Part shown: piece after piece, positions 6,473 to 6,952 of the stretch
How the letters are laid out: every line of letters starts with the position of its first letter
How positions within the stretch are numbered: the first letter of the stretch is position 1
The notes under the pieces: generated by a model
What the model was told of the DNA's origin: nothing
The model's database searches: none
Seen by the model: the letters and a program-made list of their open reading frames with translations, nothing else
Position numbers and translations under genes: made by a program
NCBI GenBank assembly: GCA_035259145.1
Contig: DATFWQ010000311.1
Span: 1 to 6,952 of the forward strand
Origin: CF-161 sp035259145
GTDB lineage: Bacteria; Chloroflexota; Dormibacteria; Dormibacterales; Dormibacteraceae
Direction of reading: 5' to 3'
DNA length: 6,952 nucleotides

Positions 6473-6476
6473 GGCG

Positions 6477-6952
6477 ATGGCGATCACCACCATGGTCGGA
6501 GCCCGTATCCACCGGCGCGAGGACCCGCGCCTGGTGAGCGGCCACGGCCGCTATGCAGACGACTTCCTCCGAACCCACGCCGCGCATCTGGCGGTGGTCA
6601 GGAGTCCACACGCGCACGCCCGCGTGCGCTCGATCGATGTGACCGAGGCGCTGAAGGCACCCGGTGTGGTGGCCGTCCTGACGGCCGCCGATTTCAAGAA
6701 AGTCCTCTCCGGCAACATGCCGGTAGCGCCCGCCTTCGTGGCTGAAAAGAAGCAGGCACCTGATCGCTTTCCGATCGCCGAGCGCGAGGTGTCCTTCCAG
6801 GGTGAGCCGGTCGCCGTCGTCGTCGCCGACTCGAAGTACCAGGCCGCCGACGGGGCAGAGCTGGTCAGCGTCGACTGGGAGCCACTGCCCGCGGTGATGG
6901 ACCTCGAGAAGGCGATGGAGGCGGGAAGCCCGAAGGCGCACGAGGGCGCGGC
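6477..6952 (+). CDS. Molybdenum hydroxylase large subunit, N-terminal part (CoxL-like family, partial)
   Basis: The first 158 codons of a gene that runs off the right edge; full-length relatives have roughly 750-800 residues. The visible part matches the start of the aldehyde oxidase/xanthine dehydrogenase/CoxL large subunit: GARIHRREDPRLVSGHGRYADD (8-29), VVRSPHAHARVRSID (40-54), GVVAVLTAAD (63-72) and FQGEPVAVVVAD (107-118), followed by YQAADGAELVSVDWEPLPAV. This is the a/b hammerhead domain; the molybdopterin-binding domains and the active-site loop lie beyond the window. The ATG at 6477 follows the small-subunit stop by 4 bp and has a G-rich stretch (GGGGAG and AGGG, 6464-6474) before it, so translation is probably coupled. 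An internal ATG at 6492 is a less likely start. Substrate cannot be decided here. Confidence 0.9.
   Translation, partial: MAITTMVGARIHRREDPRLVSGHGRYADDFLRTHAAHLAVVRSPHAHARVRSIDVTEALKAPGVVAVLTAADFKKVLSGNMPVAPAFVAEKKQAPDRFPIAEREVSFQGEPVAVVVADSKYQAADGAELVSVDWEPLPAVMDLEKAMEAGSPKAHEGA

Overview
This is a GC-rich bacterial window with closely packed genes and short intergenic gaps. The protein types (an aerobic molybdenum-hydroxylase operon of the CO dehydrogenase/xanthine dehydrogenase family, a CoxG protein, amidase-signature hydrolases and a phenylacetate-CoA ligase-like tail) suggest a soil or sediment heterotroph of the Actinomycetota/Chloroflexota/Dormibacterota type. There is no rRNA or other marker, so this placement is a low-confidence inference.

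Layout from left to right. (1) Positions 2-85, + strand: the last 27 codons of a phenylacetate-CoA ligase-like adenylating enzyme, cut by the window edge. (2) Positions 86-186: a short convergent spacer with GC-rich inverted repeats. (3) Positions 187-5814: five genes all on the - strand. In transcription order they are coxG-like (5814-5179), a GatA-like amidase (5032-3878), a class I SAM methyltransferase (3698-2880), a secreted GHL10-type glycoside-hydrolase-like lipoprotein (2825-1422) and a second, divergent amidase (1389-187). The gaps between them are 146, 179, 54 and 32 bp. The last three genes could share a transcript; the first two may have their own promoters. (4) Positions 5815-5953: a 139-bp divergent control region. 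(5) Positions 5954-6952, + strand: the [2Fe-2S] small subunit of a molybdenum hydroxylase, then, 4 bp later, the start of its molybdopterin-binding large subunit, cut by the right edge.

How the genes may work together. The small and large subunits form the iron-sulfur and Mo-cofactor parts of a hydroxylase; the FAD (medium) subunit is not in the window and may lie downstream. The divergent CoxG protein has a basic, hydrophobic C-terminal tail on an Ala/Pro linker and probably links the enzyme to the membrane or quinone pool. The order small-then-large is unlike form I CO dehydrogenase (M-S-L) and fits form II or another substrate, so CO should not be assumed. Two unlike amidases and a CoA ligase nearby permit, but do not prove, a catabolic role on amides or N-heterocycles.

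No RNA gene, CRISPR array, insertion sequence or other mobile element was seen. No intergenic stretch exceeds 300 bp; the spacers at 3699-3877 and 5033-5178 hold nothing I can call. I did not find convincing evidence of a wholly new system. The most interesting parts are the divergent coxG/small-subunit control region and the question of what this hydroxylase oxidises.
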